Part shown: piece after piece, positions 6,791 to 7,578 of the stretch
Layout: every line of letters begins with the position of its first letter
Position numbering within the stretch: position 1 is the stretch's first letter
NCBI GenBank assembly: GCA_900554945.1
Contig: USJN01000065.1
Coordinates: forward strand, 1 to 7,578
DNA from: an uncultured Coriobacteriaceae bacterium
GTDB taxonomy: Bacteria; Actinomycetota; Coriobacteriia; Coriobacteriales; Eggerthellaceae
Direction: 5' to 3'
DNA length: 7,578 nucleotides
Program-made: the position numbers and the translations under genes
The notes under the pieces: generated by a model
Seen by the model: only the letters and a program-made list of their open reading frames with translations
The model's database searches: none
Told to the model about the DNA's origin: nothing

Positions 6791-7578
6791 CTAGCGAATA
6801 TCCATCCCAACGAACCGCTCAGCGTTGTGCCAGGTCATCTTTTCGAAATCGGCTTTGGAAAAGTCGAGTGACTCGAACATCTTGAACTCTTCTGAGGGGT
6901 CCCACATGGGGAAGTCCGACCCGAACAGGATGCGGTCGGCGCCGTAGATTTCGCAGAGCTCCCGCGTGCGGCGACGCCCCAGAAACTTCTGCGAGCTCGA
7001 CATGTCGAGGAAGCAGTTTTCGTTTTCCAGATATTCGACAGCCAGGTCGAACACCGACCAGCCGCCGAAGTGCGCCGCGTCAACGACGAGGTTCGGGAAC
7101 TCGTGCAGGATGCGCTTCATGCGGCGCGGGTGCGAGAAATCGGTTCGGTAGTCGCCGCAGTGCATGACGAGCGGCATGCGGCCCTCGATCAGCTCGTAGA
7201 TGCGCATGAGTCGATCGTCGTCCATGTTCACCTTCTGCGTGTCGGGATGGAGCTTCATCCCTCGAAGTCCCAGGCCAATCGCACGTTCGATTTCGGCCTC
7301 CGGATTGGGATAGTCCTGATGCATCGCCATGAAGCCGACGAAGTTGGGGTGCTTTTTGCATTCTGCCGCGATGAAGTCGTTGATGGACTCGACGTTGGAA
7401 GGCTTCGTCGCTACCGAATAGATGATATGATGCGTGATGGGCGAGCCCTCCACAGCGGCGAGCATTGCGGGGATGGACCCCTCCTTGAACATGGGGTACT
7501 GGTAGAAGTCGCCCACGCTTTCAGCGGCGCGGAGCGCGATTTTCTCAGGATATACGTGAACGTGGGCATCGACGACGG
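6791..7578 (-). CDS. Amidohydrolase-2 family protein, start outside window
   Basis: This is a TIM-barrel metal-dependent hydrolase or decarboxylase of the amidohydrolase-2 (COG2159-like) group; the substrate is unknown. The frame stays open from the stop at 6791 to the window edge and gives 261 complete codons. Numbering from the first complete codon (7576), the fragment opens with VVDAHVHVYPEKIALRA, where His5 and His7 are the HxH metal-binding pair of strand 1. Further hallmarks are GMKLHPD (106-112), VMHCGD (137-142, His139), DAAHFGG (166-172, His169) and FGSDFPMWD (218-226, Asp221). The C-terminus NAERFVGMDI fits the usual NA.R.(F/L) ending. Probably only a few N-terminal residues are missing, because the HxH motif normally lies near the start. 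A GTG at 7514-7516 could be read as a start but would delete the HxH pair, so it is an internal valine. It is convergent with the CBS gene and shows no link to the menaquinone genes. Confidence 0.88.
   Translation of the reverse strand, partial: VVDAHVHVYPEKIALRAAESVGDFYQYPMFKEGSIPAMLAAVEGSPITHHIIYSVATKPSNVESINDFIAAECKKHPNFVGFMAMHQDYPNPEAEIERAIGLGLRGMKLHPDTQKVNMDDDRLMRIYELIEGRMPLVMHCGDYRTDFSHPRRMKRILHEFPNLVVDAAHFGGWSVFDLAVEYLENENCFLDMSSSQKFLGRRRTRELCEIYGADRILFGSDFPMWDPSEEFKMFESLDFSKADFEKMTWHNAERFVGMDIR

Noticed and set aside
1..7578. A previously undescribed defence, mobile or phage system
   Set aside because: All long genes belong to recognisable housekeeping families. There are no repeat arrays, transposase, integrase, toxin-antitoxin pair or composition break.

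Overview
The window is a compact, G+C-rich piece of bacterial chromosome. Its core is a classical (o-succinylbenzoate route) menaquinone biosynthesis locus on the plus strand, followed by an unrelated membrane transporter-type gene and a convergent, edge-truncated amidohydrolase. The strong third-position G/C bias, which produces long antisense shadow reading frames, the anaerobe-style dependence on menaquinone and the gene content suggest a Gram-positive actinobacterium, most plausibly a gut-type Coriobacteriia/Eggerthellaceae organism. That taxonomic call is an inference from style, not from a marker gene.

Layout. 44-1162 (+): menH, an enlarged SHCHC synthase of the alpha/beta-hydrolase fold. 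1163-1369: a 207-base leader region with a candidate promoter whose spacer contains a perfect 6-bp dyad, plus a second small hairpin. 1370-2209 (+): menB, 1,4-dihydroxy-2-naphthoyl-CoA synthase. 2214-2262: a strong 14-bp hairpin between menB and the next gene. 2313-5159 (+): one 948-codon reading frame in which a MenE-type acyl-CoA ligase (about residues 1-545) is fused to a MenC-type o-succinylbenzoate synthase (about 546-948). 5160-5383: an intergenic region with weak promoter-like and dyad signals. 5384-6706 (+): a CNNM/CorC-HlyC family membrane protein with paired CBS domains. 6718-6750: a hairpin between convergent genes. 6791 to the right edge (-): an amidohydrolase-2 family protein whose beginning lies outside the window.

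How the genes work together. SEPHCHC, the MenD product, is converted by MenH to SHCHC. The MenC half dehydrates SHCHC to o-succinylbenzoate (OSB). The MenE half activates OSB to OSB-CoA. MenB closes the ring to give DHNA-CoA. The window therefore holds every step from SEPHCHC to DHNA-CoA. MenF, MenD, the DHNA-CoA thioesterase, MenA and the methyltransferase are not seen here; menD could lie just left of the window.

The most notable feature is the MenE-MenC fusion, with catalytic residues of both halves intact and several lineage-style insertions. I see no tRNA, rRNA, CRISPR array, insertion sequence or prophage, and no evidence for a wholly new system.
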